DNA of 64,000 nucleotides from Phanerochaete sordida. Taxonomy: Eukaryota; Basidiomycota; Agaricomycetes; Polyporales; Phanerochaetaceae. This document shows positions 22,017 through 33,054 of this stretch, piece by piece. Where the stretch lies: positions 1,550,001 through 1,614,000 of the forward strand of contig BPQB01000001.1 of assembly GCA_019973155.2 (NCBI GenBank). Direction: 5' to 3'. A program made the translations under genes and the position numbers. Under the pieces are notes generated by a model. That model was not told the DNA's origin, searched no databases, and was given only the letters and a program-made list of their open reading frames with translations. Every line of letters begins with the position of its first letter. The stretch's first letter is position 1.

Positions 22017-23412
22017 TTATTTGCGTGGTTCTACGTCTATGGTCATGAGATCTCGTGCGCACAAGACCTCTCTACCATCCCCGTACTGTTCCTCTGCTAG
22101 ATGTCGAATGGCGACCATAACGTTCCTCGCTTCCTCGTTCACGTCATCATTGCCTGCGTATCGCGCAGAGAAGTGATTGAGAACCAGTCTTTTCGCCCCA
22201 ATCCTCTTCGCAAACGCGCCAGCCATCTGTGGTGTCGAGTGGCCTCTCGACTTCGCGCGTTCCTCCACGATCTCGTACGTGTCCGTAGCCTTGGTGTCCG
22301 GGTCGATCCCCGGCAGGTGCGCGTTCGTCGCCTCGTGCACGAGCAGGTCCGCGTCCTCCGCCAGCGCCGCTATCGGCGAGGGGTCGTACGTGTCGCCGAG
22401 GATGACGACCTTCCTGCCTGGGCGGCGCGCAGGGCCCTCGAGCACCGTGCCGTCCGCGAGCTGCACGCGCTCGCCGAGCTGGAGCTGCCGCAGCACGCTC
22501 ATCGGCGTGCCCGTGCGCTTCAGGTGCGGCACGTACAGCGCGGGCACCATCTTCCCCGGCACGGGCCGCTCCGCGACGGCGTACCCGACGCAGGGCACGC
22601 TGTGCCAGATCGGCGCCGCGCTCACCGCGAGCGCGTCCGACGCGAAGACGTCGCGCCAGGTGCCGTCCGCTCCGGCCGCGAGGTCCCGCCCTGGCTGCTC
22701 GGCGGGGTCCAGCGGCAGGGTGCACGAGTCCTCTGGCGGGTCGTGCGCCGTGCGCAGCTCGTGCACGACGTATGGGCTCCCGAGGTGTGTGTGCGTGTAT
22801 TTTAGGCCGGTGCGGACGTATGCGCGCGTGCCGTAGGGTCCGTAGATCTCTATGGGCTAGAGAAGGGTCTGAGCAAGCTATCATTTCATCTGAAGAAAGG
22901 CTGTCCCAACCTCCGCAGTGGCCATGTTAGACACCAAGTTTTGTGCCCGAGGATCGTCAGCGCCCTCGGCCATGCCTCCAGCGCCGTTGAGCCTGCTGGC
23001 CAGGATGGGAAGAAGCCCAAAAATGTGATCACCTGGATTCATGCCAGTCGTAAGCAAGGTGAGGCAGGAGACCCTACTGGTTGTACCCACCGTGGGTATG
23101 AGTTATGAAAATCTTTTGTATCTTGCCCATTTTCACGTTGCTCTTCTGCACCTGGTGCTGCGTCGCCTCACCGCAATCGAAGAGCCAAACATCTCCATCG
23201 AGCCTCAGGGCGAGGGAGGAGTGGTTGCGTGTAGAAGAGGGCTGAGCAGAAGCTGTACCGAGGAAGGTAATCCCAATGGTCGCTACCATCCTGTTGTGGC
23301 TTCGAGTTGGCCTAGACAAAGATGAGTTTGCAAAGCGGAAACGAAATGCTTCAGCTGTCTTGAGTGGGCGCAGATAACTCCAAAATGCCGCTGGACGATG
23401 GACAGCCAGCAT
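22017..23412 (-). CDS. tRNase Z (tRNA 3'-endonuclease, short form)
   Basis: A metallo-beta-lactamase-fold endonuclease that removes the 3' trailer from pre-tRNAs. Three exons. The Zn-binding motif THTHGDHIFG is formed exactly across the first intron (CACG|GTGATCAC). Upstream are [11 protein letters not shown] and [20 protein letters not shown], and downstream [43 protein letters not shown] and [10 protein letters not shown], the ELAC1-type series. The size fits the short form. The ATG at 23412 adds 41 residues rich in Arg/Ser/Ala that look like a mitochondrial presequence. The ATG at 23289 starts the conserved domain, so two isoforms are plausible. Confidence 0.93.
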
Positions 23413-23548
23413 TTATGGAGACAGGCAAAGTCCGCGAATGACTCTGTGACCCACAAGGCTGTACATACCAGTGAACAGCCCCAAACGGTGGCCGTTATGA
23501 GAAAATTGCAAAAATGTAGTGGCGGAAGGAAACGAGCCAAAAACAAGT

Positions 23549-23629
23549 GTCCCAGGGAGGATTCGAGCCTCCGTCTTCACGGAATTGTGTTTCCACAACG
23601 TGATGATCTAACCACTAATCGACAAGGAC
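23549..23629 (-). tRNA. tRNA-His(GTG) with 10-nt intron
   Basis: A full cloverleaf folds. The acceptor is GTCCTTG against CTGGGAC (one T-T mismatch, one G-T), the D arm GATT/GATC, the anticodon stem TCACG/CGTGA, and the T arm GGAGG-CTCGAAT-CCTCC. Anticodon GTG is at 23594-23596 with T33 before it. A 10-nt intron (23583-23592) sits after position 37, the canonical place. A run of five T on the sense strand follows the 3' end, as expected for RNA polymerase III termination. Confidence 0.88.
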
Positions 23630-23769
23630 CGGAAGAGGGAGCCAAAAACGATTATATGAGGGGATTGTATCGGGCACACGCAAACTACACGCTCCTTCGA
23701 GGCAGCACGAGAGGAAGAATATTCATGTCGATTATGAAGACATAGCTTCGAGTAGTTGAAATGACTGCC

Positions 23770-25124
23770 TCACTTTATTCTGGCCCGGAGATCCTCTAGT
23801 CTACGTTGAGGGGTATCGCCATTCCAAAGCTCTATAATGGCCCCGTCATCCCCGATGTTCCGTGTTAAGGTGGGCAAACCCTCCTGCTCTATTATAAACG
23901 AAGGCGATATGGTGGCATAGAGAGTCGCTATAAACGCAATCAGACAAGAACTCACATGTTCACGGTGCTCCGGCTGACCTTCGTATACATCTCCATTGGC
24001 AAGGAGCAAACCAGCACTGAGTCCGCCTAGGAAGGAATTGCCTGCTCCAGTGACATCTACAATCTTGGCTGCGTCTTCGGGTCTCCAAAACGCTGGGACC
24101 CAGCGTCCTCCTCGTTCCCGGGTCAGGATATACGCACCCATGGCGCCACTGCGGATGATCACCGCGCCCTTTCCGTCGGGACCTACTCCCATGTCCACGA
24201 AGCGTCGGGCCGCCTCCTCTATCGTGGCTTTCGTTGGCTCGCCAGGAGTAGATAAGAGTGAGAGTGCCTCGTCGGCATTAGGACTGAGCGAATCATCGTG
24301 AGTGTCTCGCTGCACTATGGAGGCAGGACAGATGCTACCTGAGGATGGAGATAGACGCCAGGACTTCACGTAAGGCGGGGAGCTCCTCCGGAACACATCT
24401 GTCCTTGCGCTCTGTTCAGGGCCGGCACAGGCGTATGGTAGAGCCGGGGCGTACTGGTATCGGCTCGAAGATGGTGGTGGGCGACCACCCCGAGCTTTCC
24501 TTGATTTCGGAAACGATCGCTTGAGCTCGGGCGGGCGAGCAGATGAAATGTATGGTCGCGGGCTGTTCGAGCGGTGTATCGATGAGATCTCTGGGCGTGA
24601 GCCGGACCCTCGGTGTCAGGTATCGGAAGCTTTGCCGACAAATGTGAGCCGTATGGCGATAGCAGCGGTGCGGGACGGGTACCCTCGGTATTCTCCTTTG
24701 TACTCGTTCAACGCTCTCGTGGTCCCGCGAGACGGGTCATCCCGATACATCCACATCTCCGTGCCGAAAGAGTCGAGCTTCCGCTGGACGTCTTCTGGAA
24801 AGTCGTGCCCGCGGTCGACTATCATTCCTAGGCGATCAGGAGCGAGCCTGTGACAGGCATGGTGAGCCCAGGAACAGCGGCCGGTGGCAATAGGTGCACG
24901 CACCAGATGCGGGCTCCGATGTTGGCGTAGGTGCCCCCGCCACCGATCTACGGGTCGCGTGAGCCGGTCCCGCAGGGTGTGCGGCGGCGGAGGCTGCTCA
25001 CCTGGGGCGGGAGCGTCTTGCCCGTCGGGGCGCCCTGGGCGTCGAGGAAGGAGAACATGTCGATGATGAACATGCCGAGGGTGACAAAGTGCCGCCTGGG
25101 AGGCGCCACGGGTGTGCTCGCCAT
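23770..25124 (-). CDS. Mak32-like PfkB-fold sugar kinase homologue
   Basis: A ribokinase/PfkB-fold protein resembling yeast Mak32. Seven or so exons join in frame from MASTPVAPPRRHFVTLGMF. PfkB features are FIIDMF at the start of the fold, IGGGGTYANIGARIWL (sugar-side glycine loop), SPNADEALSLL, GAVIIRSGAMGAYIL, and the C-terminal signature VDVTGAGNSFLGGLSAGLL. In catalytic PfkB kinases the GAGD Asp is the base; here it is Asn. As far as I recall the Mak32 branch shares this Asn, so phosphotransfer may be lost or altered. The introns were placed at GTACCC, GTACGC, GTAGCA and GTCAGC donors. Divergent from the adjacent phosphopantetheinyl transferase (170 bp). Confidence 0.85.
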
Positions 25125-25294
25125 CGCGGCGGACGGTGGCGAGGTCGTGGCGGGGAGAGGCTGAGAGGGCCAGAGGGAATGACGCGAAATGCCGATCGTG
25201 TATGTCGATCAATCCATCAGCTCGGGCTGGCTCCCAAGCTTCGACAAACATCGTCCGCTACGGTCACTACATCCTCCAGCTCTCTCCAGCCGCG
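25125..25294. promoter_or_regulatory. Compact bidirectional promoter
   Basis: Only 170 bp separate the start codons of the Mak32-like gene (minus) and the Sfp-type transferase (plus), so both promoters and leaders must share it. Confidence 0.5.
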
Positions 25295-26332
25295 ATGCAG
25301 GTCTGGGCTATCACCTTCAGCAAAGACGCTGCCACAGAGCTCGACGATGTGCGTCCCCGCTCGCCCATCCGCGCGCCCCGCCGCTGACTCGGTGTCTCCA
25401 GCTCTACCACCAGGCCCTCGCCCTCCTTGACCCTGACGCGCGCAAGGATGTCGTCAAATATTATAACCGCATAGACTCGATAAGTCCGTGATGAGCTGCC
25501 GCTGCCGTAACACGATGCTAACCGGTGATGTACAGGGGGACTGCTAGGCAAGCTTCTGATCCGGCTGCTCCTCAAGGAACGCGGCGTCCCAAAGAGCCTC
25601 ATGGGCTTCGCCAAAACCGACGAGGGCAAACCCTACGTGGCGAGTGCCTCCCACGATGCGCCCTGCTGTGGCGAGCTAACTCTCTATTTTGCGGTGTCAA
25701 AGCCAGACGACCGAGGGACTGGCGGAACCTCTGGGCTACAACATCACGCATGACAACGGCTGCGTCGCAATGGCCTTTGCCACCGGCGAGGACCTCTACC
25801 CGAACCCGCCTGCCTACCGGTTGGGCATCGATGTCATGCGGCTCCAGGTCCCCGACCGCACGGGCTACGCAGAGTTCGTCGAGAGCATCAGCGAGCAGGT
25901 CAGATCGCGCCGCCCGATGAGCACCGCCGGAGCTGACGCGCGCGCCAGCTGACGATGTACGAGCTCACGCTGCTGCAAGACCCGCAGCTCGGCCTCGACG
26001 AGGCCGTCCGCCGCTTCTTCCTCATCTGGACGCTCAAGGAGGCGTACTCGAAGGCGCTCGGCGCCGGCATGAGCATGGACTTCAAGGAGATCGAGTACGA
26101 CGTCCCGCGCGACGTCGTCCGCATACACGGCCAACGCCCCATCGGCTGGAAGTTCGTGCGCACCGAGATCGAGCGCGGCGCGGACAAGTACGTCGTCGTC
26201 GTGGTAAAGTACATCGGCGAGCAGGACCTCGCCCGCGGCGACTGCATCGTCGAGCGCCGGCCACCCGGAGACTGGCTGAAGGTTTGGGACGCCGCACAGG
26301 TCCTCGAACGTGCCATGGATGAGCTCAAATAA
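25295..26332 (+). CDS. Sfp-type 4'-phosphopantetheinyl transferase
   Basis: The enzyme moves phosphopantetheine from CoA to carrier-protein serines. In fungi the single Sfp-type enzyme (LYS5/NpgA/PptA) activates alpha-aminoadipate reductase for lysine synthesis, plus PKS and NRPS enzymes. Five exons in frame from MQVWAITFSKDAA. Family motifs are a GKPY...YNITHDNG segment, LGIDVMRL (the G-(I/V)-D Mg site), and RFFLIWTLKEAYSKALGAG (the (W/F)xxKEAxxKxxG motif). The third intron uses the CCAG acceptor that restores TTEGLAEPLGYN. Convergent with the monooxygenase downstream. Confidence 0.93.
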
Positions 26333-26535
26333 CGCATACCCTGTGTCCATACCTACATGTACAAGATGCCCTGGATATACCGGATTCACAGCGAAGGACA
26401 TTAGCTCATGTGATAGTATTACTACATGTGTACTTGGTACAGTTGAATGTGGAGTACATGAAAAGGTAGACATATTGTGTACAGAGATCCAGGTAGAGAT
26501 TATAGCATACAAATCCAGATGCAGACACGAGAAAT

Positions 26536-28162
26536 CTAGAGACGGCCGTTGACCTTGATCGCCTGCTGCTGGCCGAGCGGCGCGATCTCCTTCTCGCCGA
26601 CCTCGGCCCACCAGCGGTCGACGGCGGCGTCGGCGTCGTACCCGAACTGCTCCGCGTTCTTCTTGCGGTCCGCCCACTGGTTGTGCGAGCCCTCGAGGCT
26701 GACGTCGAGGTGCTCGCCGGCGAGGAGCCGGAACTCGAGCTCCATCGCCGCGCGCATGTCCGCGTCGCGCGCCTCCTGCGCGGGCCCGTCGGGCAGGTGG
26801 AAGATGCGCTGGTTCAGGCGCGACGACGCCTGCGTGTTCGCCGTGCGCCGCAGGCGCAGGCCCTCGTACGCGTGCAGCAGCGGCCCGATCTGCGAGGGGT
26901 GCGTCAGGCGCGAGAACAGGTTCCCGAGCACCGCGGCGTCCTCGATCGCCATCGCGGCGCCCTGCGCGCGGTACGGCTGTGGCGGGTGGGGTGAGATCGC
27001 GCGTGGGGAGACGGGTAGATGGGGAGTGTTGTACGTACAAGCATCGGGTGGCAGGCATCGCCAAGCAGTGCGACGCGTCCGGAGCTGTGCACCCATTTCT
27101 CGAGCGGCTGGCGGTCCATGAGGCGCCACTTAAGCGTAGAGTTGACGTGCTGGAGTAGCTTTTGGACCCTGGGTTGCGGCGTCAGATATGTACACTGGCG
27201 GGCGGGTCCGTCCTGAAACATACCGAGGCTCATAGTCCTTGAAGTCCTCGCGCATTTTCTCTGCACTGCCTTCGGCGGTCCAGGACTCTACTGAGCCGTC
27301 GTCTGGATGCAGCAGCACCATGTTGAACTCCTTTTTCGCACGCTAAGTTGGGACAAAGCTGTAAGTTCACCTCAGGTCGCGCCAAGGTTACCGGACTTAC
27401 GATGTTGTAGGCCATTAGGTGCGTACCGGGGCCCATCCACGCCGTCATCTCCGGGGTTTCGACAAAAGGCCTCAGTTCGGGATCTTCGAGCATGACCGAT
27501 GTCGGGATGATGGCACGGTACGCCGCGTCGCCGGTTGGCTGCGCAGGGTTGACGCGTCCGAGCACGACCTGCTGGACGTAGCTCTTCACGCCGTCGGCGC
27601 CCAAAATCAAGTCGCCGTGGATGACCTCGCCAGACGCCAGCGTCAGGGACGGCGCCTCCGGGTCGACCGCGACGACGGTCGACTTGAGCCGGAGGGTCAT
27701 GCTCGGCGCGGCGAGGTCGAAGAGGAGCTTGTGGAAGTCGGCGCGGTGTATGTGGTAGTAGGACGCGCCGAACTCCTCCATGTTCTCGCCCCACTTGGTG
27801 TAGCCGACGCGCTCGCCGGTCGCGTAGCGGCGGAAGACGATCGCCTCCGGGCGCACGGCGATGCGCTCGACGGCGTCGCCGAGGCCCCAGCGGCGCAGGA
27901 GGCGGGTCACGTTCGGCGTGACCTGGATGCCTGCGCCGACCTCGCCGATCGCGTGCGCGGCCTCGATGAGCGTGATCTTGTGCCCGGCCTGCGCGAGACA
28001 GTGCGCGGCGGCGAGGCCGCCGAGGCCGCAGCCGACGATGAGGATGTGCAGGCGCACTGGCGCCTTGCGCCCGTCGTAGAGCGTGATGCGCTCGGAGACC
28101 CCCTGGGCGCTAGCATGCTGGTCAGCGGCGACGTACGCAGAGGATATCGGTTCGGAGGACAT
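26536..28162 (-). CDS. FAD-dependent monooxygenase (salicylate hydroxylase-like)
   Basis: A class A flavoprotein monooxygenase of the PHBH fold that hydroxylates aromatic rings using NAD(P)H and O2. Four exons. LHILIVGCGLGGLAAAHCLA is the N-terminal FAD-binding GxGxxG. EVGAGIQVTPNVTRLLRRWG follows, then the LILGADGVKS (DG) motif and GRVALLGDACHPML (GD motif) across the last splice. The C-terminal part, AIEDAAVLGNLFSRL, completes the FAD site. These groups match salicylate 1-monooxygenase relatives, which are often expanded in wood- and litter-decay fungi. No signal peptide; probably cytosolic. Confidence 0.93.
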
Positions 28163-29299
28163 GATGCGCGGAGGAGTGTGGGCGAGGAGAGGGGCCAGGG
28201 GCCTCTAGATATACGGGACGGGCCAAAGCGTTTGTTCCTCCCGGCAGTGATCGCTGGGGCGTCGAAGGCCGACACAGGACCAACGTCAGAGGAGGCAGCA
28301 GGCACAGACGCAGTTGGTCAGGATCAGGGATCCGAGCACGGCTTCGCTGCCTGAGATGGAACTGCGTCCACCACGCCTAGCCGGGAAGTACGGGAAATAG
28401 ATTCTGGAGAGCACGGTCGGGGCAGATGTGATGGCTGTACTCACAGCATGGTGCGGCATGCAAGGGCGTCGAGGTCAGGAGACCCGACTCATCGGCCAGA
28501 GGTGGAGGCAATTGGACCGTGATTGCGTAACAGGCGCTTGGTTTCGTCTTGACGGGCGCGGGAACCGCTGCACAGTCGCTGCGGGCGGGTGTTGGGCGGG
28601 GCGCCCGATGCGGCAGGTGTCGCAGCGGCGAGCGTGGGCCTCGCACGACGCTGCCTCGAGTCCTGCGTGCGACGCTGCCTCAGGTCCTGCGTGGTCTCGA
28701 CGCCGTCGAATGTGAGAGCGACGAGGCTCGGAAAAGTGAGGGAACACGCGAGGATCGCAGGCTGCCATAAGGCGGAGGCCTGATGGAGGAGAAGTAAACG
28801 AAAAGCCGGGGACTGTCGTGTGGAGATGGCGGCCAACCTAGTCGGATCATGTGCGGGTTAGGGGGCCGGAGCAGCACGCGGGGAGAATGGCAGAAGGCGG
28901 CCTGTCCCTGGTGTACATCAGCCCATGACCGCCGCGAACGAAAGCTTGATTGCGCTCAATCACGCGCTGACCGAGCGACTGCGACAACCGTTGTTGCGGA
29001 CAGGAACAGGCTGTCTTTGTGGCGTCCCGCCCTTGCCTATTTATGGCCCATCACCGCGCCCTTCCCACGCTCTCCGATATACCCCAGCGGCAGCGCTTTC
29101 AGAACTTACTCGCACTCGCCGTTGCGCTGCCCCAAGCGTTCACACTCAATCTCACTCCCTTTTCCTCGCTAGGGCATCGCCTTCACAAGTCTGGGTATGC
29201 AGGCGGCTTGCTTTGGCGTCGGTAATGCCTCGCACCTTCCTGTGTTGGGGCGACTCCCATTCGCAGTAGCTGTCAAAAATACCACCTTACGTCCCCGCA
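28163..29299. other. Upstream region of monooxygenase, no gene seen
   Basis: Overlapping open frames on both strands without splice-consistent models or motifs. A TATTTATGG element near 29038 and a pyrimidine-rich stretch to 29180 look like the promoter and leader of a plus-strand transcript starting near 29.2-29.3 kb. Confidence 0.4.
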
Positions 29300-30211
29300 A
29301 TGCCAGTTACGAGATCTACCGCAGAACCCCGCCTATCCGCTTCTGTAGGAGGTTCTCTGCGGTCTCGTAACCGCGATGACACGCTGCGTGTCGAACACCG
29401 CTCTGACGAGGGAGTCTGTAGAACTCGGAGAACCCTCGCGAATGGGGAAAGCTACCTCGCTTGTGCACCCACGTTTGGCATCTCAGTGACGTGCTCTCCA
29501 AAATACCTTAGTCGCGGTACGCTGTGCGGTCGTCCGGGGCCATCGTCGTGGCCAAGTCGCAAATAGGTGCGTGTGCCAGACTGCATCTTGCAGGGCACAA
29601 ACAGCGCTGACCACCAGTATTTCAGTCCTACTCTACCCCTGGCTTCCGATGATCGATCCTGTCGCGGTACGAACGTCGCCTTATTTCCATAGATTTGCAC
29701 AGGCAGCTCCCGGTGAGCGGGTATTAAGCTCAACGCGTCTGCGACTTAAGCTCTACGATAGTGCGTCACGGGCCCTCCTTCCATGCGCCTTGATGAATTT
29801 TCTTATTGCCATGGCCTTGACGAAGCTTCGGAATCTGAAGCTGACATCAAGATTGCGATGGGCGAGCATTCGTGAACTGCGTTGAATGAGCGTTATGACG
29901 CGCTAACACCAGGATGTCGAACCATTCGCCTCGGAAGCACGCTGGTATGTTTTCCTTCGCCATGCTTTATGGTCGCATCTCTTTTCTTCCTCTAGACTAC
30001 AGATCGTCGCCCAGAGATGTTCCCAGATGTGTTGAACTCTGCCAAGAACGTCTTGATACCAGGGTTTGCGAGCCTTCGAACGTGGTATAAAGCAGTTCAC
30101 TCTGATGCCTCAGAGTCTCAGCCCTCGCTGGAGCTGAGCTTGGCTTCTCCGCATAGCTGTGATACCCAACGTCTGTCTTCCGCTTCTTCTACTACTGCAT
30201 GCGTCGGCTGA
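29300..30211 (+). other. Possible multi-exon gene or decayed gene, unknown
   Basis: Several coding-like pieces lie in order. ATG 29300 reads MPVTRSTAEPRLSAS, and a GTAGGA...CTCTGAC...TGTAG intron then joins it to NSENPREWGKLPRLC. A piece around 29795-29877 and a C-terminal piece 29999-30211 (RRPEMFPDVLNSAKNVLIPG) are separated by good GT...AG introns. I could not join all pieces in one frame without crossing a stop (TAG near 29511, TGA near 29648). This may be a gene whose splicing I misread, or a pseudogene. No family is recognised. Confidence 0.33.
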
Positions 30212-30226
30212 CTGGTTTGCCAACAG

Positions 30227-30750
30227 ATGCGGACAGCCCTCCTCACTCTATTCGCCACGGCTTGCACGCTCAGCGCCGCGAAGCCGGTCAGCCTCGCCAT
30301 CGACCTCGAAGCGCGCCAGTCGCCGTCGTGCATGTGGTACTGCAAGATCGACACGGACGTCGAACTCATGAACGGGTCGCTCGTCCACTTAGAGGACAGC
30401 CCAGGGTGCAGCGACTGCACCAGCCAGGGGCACACCTGCACTGGCAAGGCATTTGGTACGATAGACGTGCCGCCATGGTTAGATCTCGTGGGGGTCGAAT
30501 TAGACTACTGGGTACGTTGCGCTCTTCTGATCATCACCCACCGAGTCTAACTTCGTACACTGCGAAGTATTGTCAACCCCTGAACTGAGATAACATTCCA
30601 TCAGGAGTTGGATCCTCTTTCAACAAAAATATTGGTGAGTCGAATAAGTTGCGACTACAAGTATGCGCTGTGAGCCAATGCTTGTATATCCAGTCACTCT
30701 GCACACCGAGCTCGAAAACATCTTCCTTGATACCTTTCGCGACCGCGTGA
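30227..30750 (+). CDS. Small secreted cysteine-rich protein
   Basis: Three exons (30227-30511, 30605-30634, 30693-30750) give about 123 aa in frame. The N-terminus MRTALLTLFATACTLSAAKP is a signal peptide. The mature part has six cysteines, in SPSCMWYC, GCSDCTSQGHTC and SLC. There is no transmembrane helix. The family is not recognised; small Cys-rich secreted proteins in fungi include effectors, hydrophobin-unrelated surface proteins and lectin-like proteins. The last two exons rest on splice signals alone, so the C-terminal third is less sure than the first exon. Confidence 0.62.
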
Positions 30751-31028
30751 TACGTCATAGTGAGGCATACCGGTGAGCGGGATGCCCGCACGCACAGTCT
30801 ACTAGCGATCCTCTAAAATCAGGATGTTCGCGTTCGCGTCGGCCGGAATAAAGTACTACTGGATACACGTAAGGGACTAGGCGGATAAATTACAGGAAAC
30901 CGTATCAATAGTCGCATAGCTGCGGAGCGTATTCGTACAGAGTCGTTTGGTATGTGTCCGTAGGCGGGTGGACGGGCGGGTGTAGCGGCCAGGCGGATGT
31001 GCGCGTGCGTCGGGGCACGGCACGCTGT

Positions 31029-31675
31029 CTATTGCTGGGCACTCTGGAACTTTGCTCGGCTGCGCGCGAAGAGCTCCTCCTGCTGCCGGGCCAGCTCTTC
31101 CTCGGTGAGCCCGGAGCTTTCGAGCTTCGACACTTTGCGCTCGCGGTCCTGGCACACACGGTCAGACGGGCCCACGGCAGAAACGCGCACGACGCACCTT
31201 CTGCGCCTGCTTGTGGTCCTTGAGGACGTCCTCGATCTCCTCTGTGAAGTTCTCAAAGCCGAGGCGCTGCGTGCGGGCCGTGAGCACGGGTGCACGGCGC
31301 ACGGGCGGGGGCGTACCTTGAGTGCGCTGATGATGTGCTCGGGCGCGATGGTCTTCTTGCTCTCCTGCTCGCAGATCTCGTTCGCCTCGCTCGAAATCAG
31401 GTGGATGAACTCTGCGGGGCGCGGTCAGCGGCGCACGGGCGGCGGGCGCGGGGCGGGGCGGCTTCACCTACACAGCACTCGATGATGAGGTCCCGCGTCT
31501 CCTTCGCGCACGCGACGTCCTTCGGGAGGTACTCTGCGGGGCGTGAGCAGCGGGCTCGGCGCGCCAAAGCGCAAGCGCAGGGCGCACCAGAGATCATTTT
31601 TGCGACGGTCGCCTTCGGGAGCGAGAGGTCGTCGTCGTTTGGCGGGAGGCCGCCGTGGCCCTCGTTGTCCGACAT
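31029..31675 (-). CDS. DR1: NC2-beta / DR1 transcription cofactor
   Basis: The histone-fold subunit of negative cofactor 2, which binds TBP and blocks TFIIA/TFIIB entry. Five exons give 145 aa. The order is DDDLSLPKATVAKMIS, YLPKDVACAKETRDLIIECC, EFIHLISSEANEICEQESKK, TIAPEHIISALKRLGFENF and EEEELARQQEELFARSRAKF-like tail. These align closely with human DR1. It shares a 138-bp divergent promoter with the SmF gene. The introns are extremely GC-rich. Confidence 0.96.
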
Positions 31676-31813
31676 CGGCCGTGCGGGGGGCGGGGGTGCG
31701 TGGGGTGGGGAGAGGGCAAGCCGGGCGGGTGCCGCGACATGGCAGGGCGCAGGTATAAGTAGGGCGAGCCTGCGCGCCTTTGGAAGTCCGCACGTGTATA
31801 TTCCTCAACCACC
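31676..31813. promoter_or_regulatory. Bidirectional promoter, DR1 / SmF
   Basis: 138 bp between the two start codons; GC-rich on the DR1 side, with a GGTATAAGTAGG element at about 31750-31761 oriented toward SmF. Confidence 0.5.
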
Positions 31814-32245
31814 ATGTCCACGGTGCGCGGCCGCTCCCACACACGCCTGTTTTGCGAGTGCTGACCGTCTTCGTGCGTGGCTGGGCCCGCGGACAGGTCA
31901 ACCCGGTGAACCCCAAGCCTTTCATGCAGGAATTGACCGGCAAGCCGGTCTACGTCAGGCTCAAGTGGGGATTGGAGTACAAGGGCTTCCTCGTCAGCAC
32001 GGACGGCTACATGAACCTCCAGGTGCGTGGCACTCACAGTTTTACTCGGGGCTGGTACTAATAAAGGTCCTGCTGCCTGTGTAGCTGGCCAACACGGAAG
32101 AGTTCCAGGACGGCAAGTCCAACGGCGCCCTTGGCGAAGTTTTCATTCGGTGCGTCCACATACGCCTCGTGTCGTTATTGTTTGCACTCATGTTTGACTG
32201 TATAGGTGTAACAACGTGCTCTACATCATAAGTCTTTTCCTCTGA
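31814..32245 (+). CDS. SMX3: Small nuclear ribonucleoprotein SmF
   Basis: A core Sm-ring protein of spliceosomal snRNPs. Four exons: a 9-nt first exon (Met-Ser-Thr), then [37 protein letters not shown] (Sm1 motif), [10 protein letters not shown], and [13 protein letters not shown] (Sm2 motif). Total about 80 aa, the normal length of SmF. The tiny first coding exon before a 74-nt intron is a common arrangement for this family. Confidence 0.96.
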
Positions 32246-32626
32246 AGTCTAGGTAGTGGTGCTGACACGCGACTCGTCTATACAGAGAGGCCCCACAAGA
32301 AGAGCAGTAAACGCGCTGTCACACCCTTATAATTTCGACTCTTAGTCTATCCCACTGGCCGAACGTGCACCTTGCGCTACCAGAACGATACGGATTGTCC
32401 GGGGCATTCGGTGCTGTATATCCCTGCTTTGTACCGCTGAGAAATTCCACTGTATTCTAGTGCGTCATCCGCATTACCGTCTATCGACGTCTAGCTCGCA
32501 TAGCAATTTTCCAGGACGCGAAGATGGTTTTGACCATCTGCGCGACGTGTGTAGCCTAGGGCATTGTCTACCGCGTGTGGCCGCAGACAAGATGAATGGA
32601 GCGTGGCAGGTCATGCTCGGCTAGGC
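32246..32626. other. 3' flanks of SmF and FMC1
   Basis: Convergent untranslated regions of about 380 bp. No gene or repeat is evident. Confidence 0.45.
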
Positions 32627-33054
32627 TTAATTGTCCTTGTCGTCGCTGCTGTTGACCGGCATGTCAAGGCCAACGCGACGCGCCGTCGCTTTGATCCGCT
32701 CTTCTGGCGACAGGTCGTGCAGCGGATTGTAACGGTCCAGCAGCACCTGCGCAAGAAGTTGAGGCGCAATGGATCGGGAGTTGGAGCTGGAGGCTGCGCA
32801 CCTTGTGCATACGCTGGGAGTGCATGAAAGTCAGCGCATTTTGCATGTCATGCGCAAAGGACTCATTGTCCCGATTTTGTTCGTACAGCTTCCGGAAGCT
32901 GGAGGCTACGACCGGGTTCCTGGTCGCGCGCGGGGCGATTGCCTAGGACAGATGATGAGCGTGGACGCGCGGCGGGACCGGGGGAGGGTGTGCTGACCGC
33001 TCTGTTGATCTCTCTGACGACCCTGCGGTAGGCCTGGAGGCTGGGCGATGACAT
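32627..33054 (-). CDS. FMC1: ATP synthase assembly factor FMC1 (LYR protein)
   Basis: A mitochondrial matrix LYR-superfamily protein needed for assembly or stability of the F1 sector. Three short exons give about 105 aa: MSSPSLQAYRRVVREINRA (the LYR-like AYRRVVREI helix), then SSFRKLYEQNRDNESFAH, then VLLDRYNPLHDLSPEERI and KATARRVGLDMP. The last part matches yeast Fmc1, whose C-terminus reads LVDRYNP...TANVVGLDVP. The exons are too short to stand out as open frames. Introns have GTCAGC and GTGCGC donors. Divergent from the RRM gene. Confidence 0.85.
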
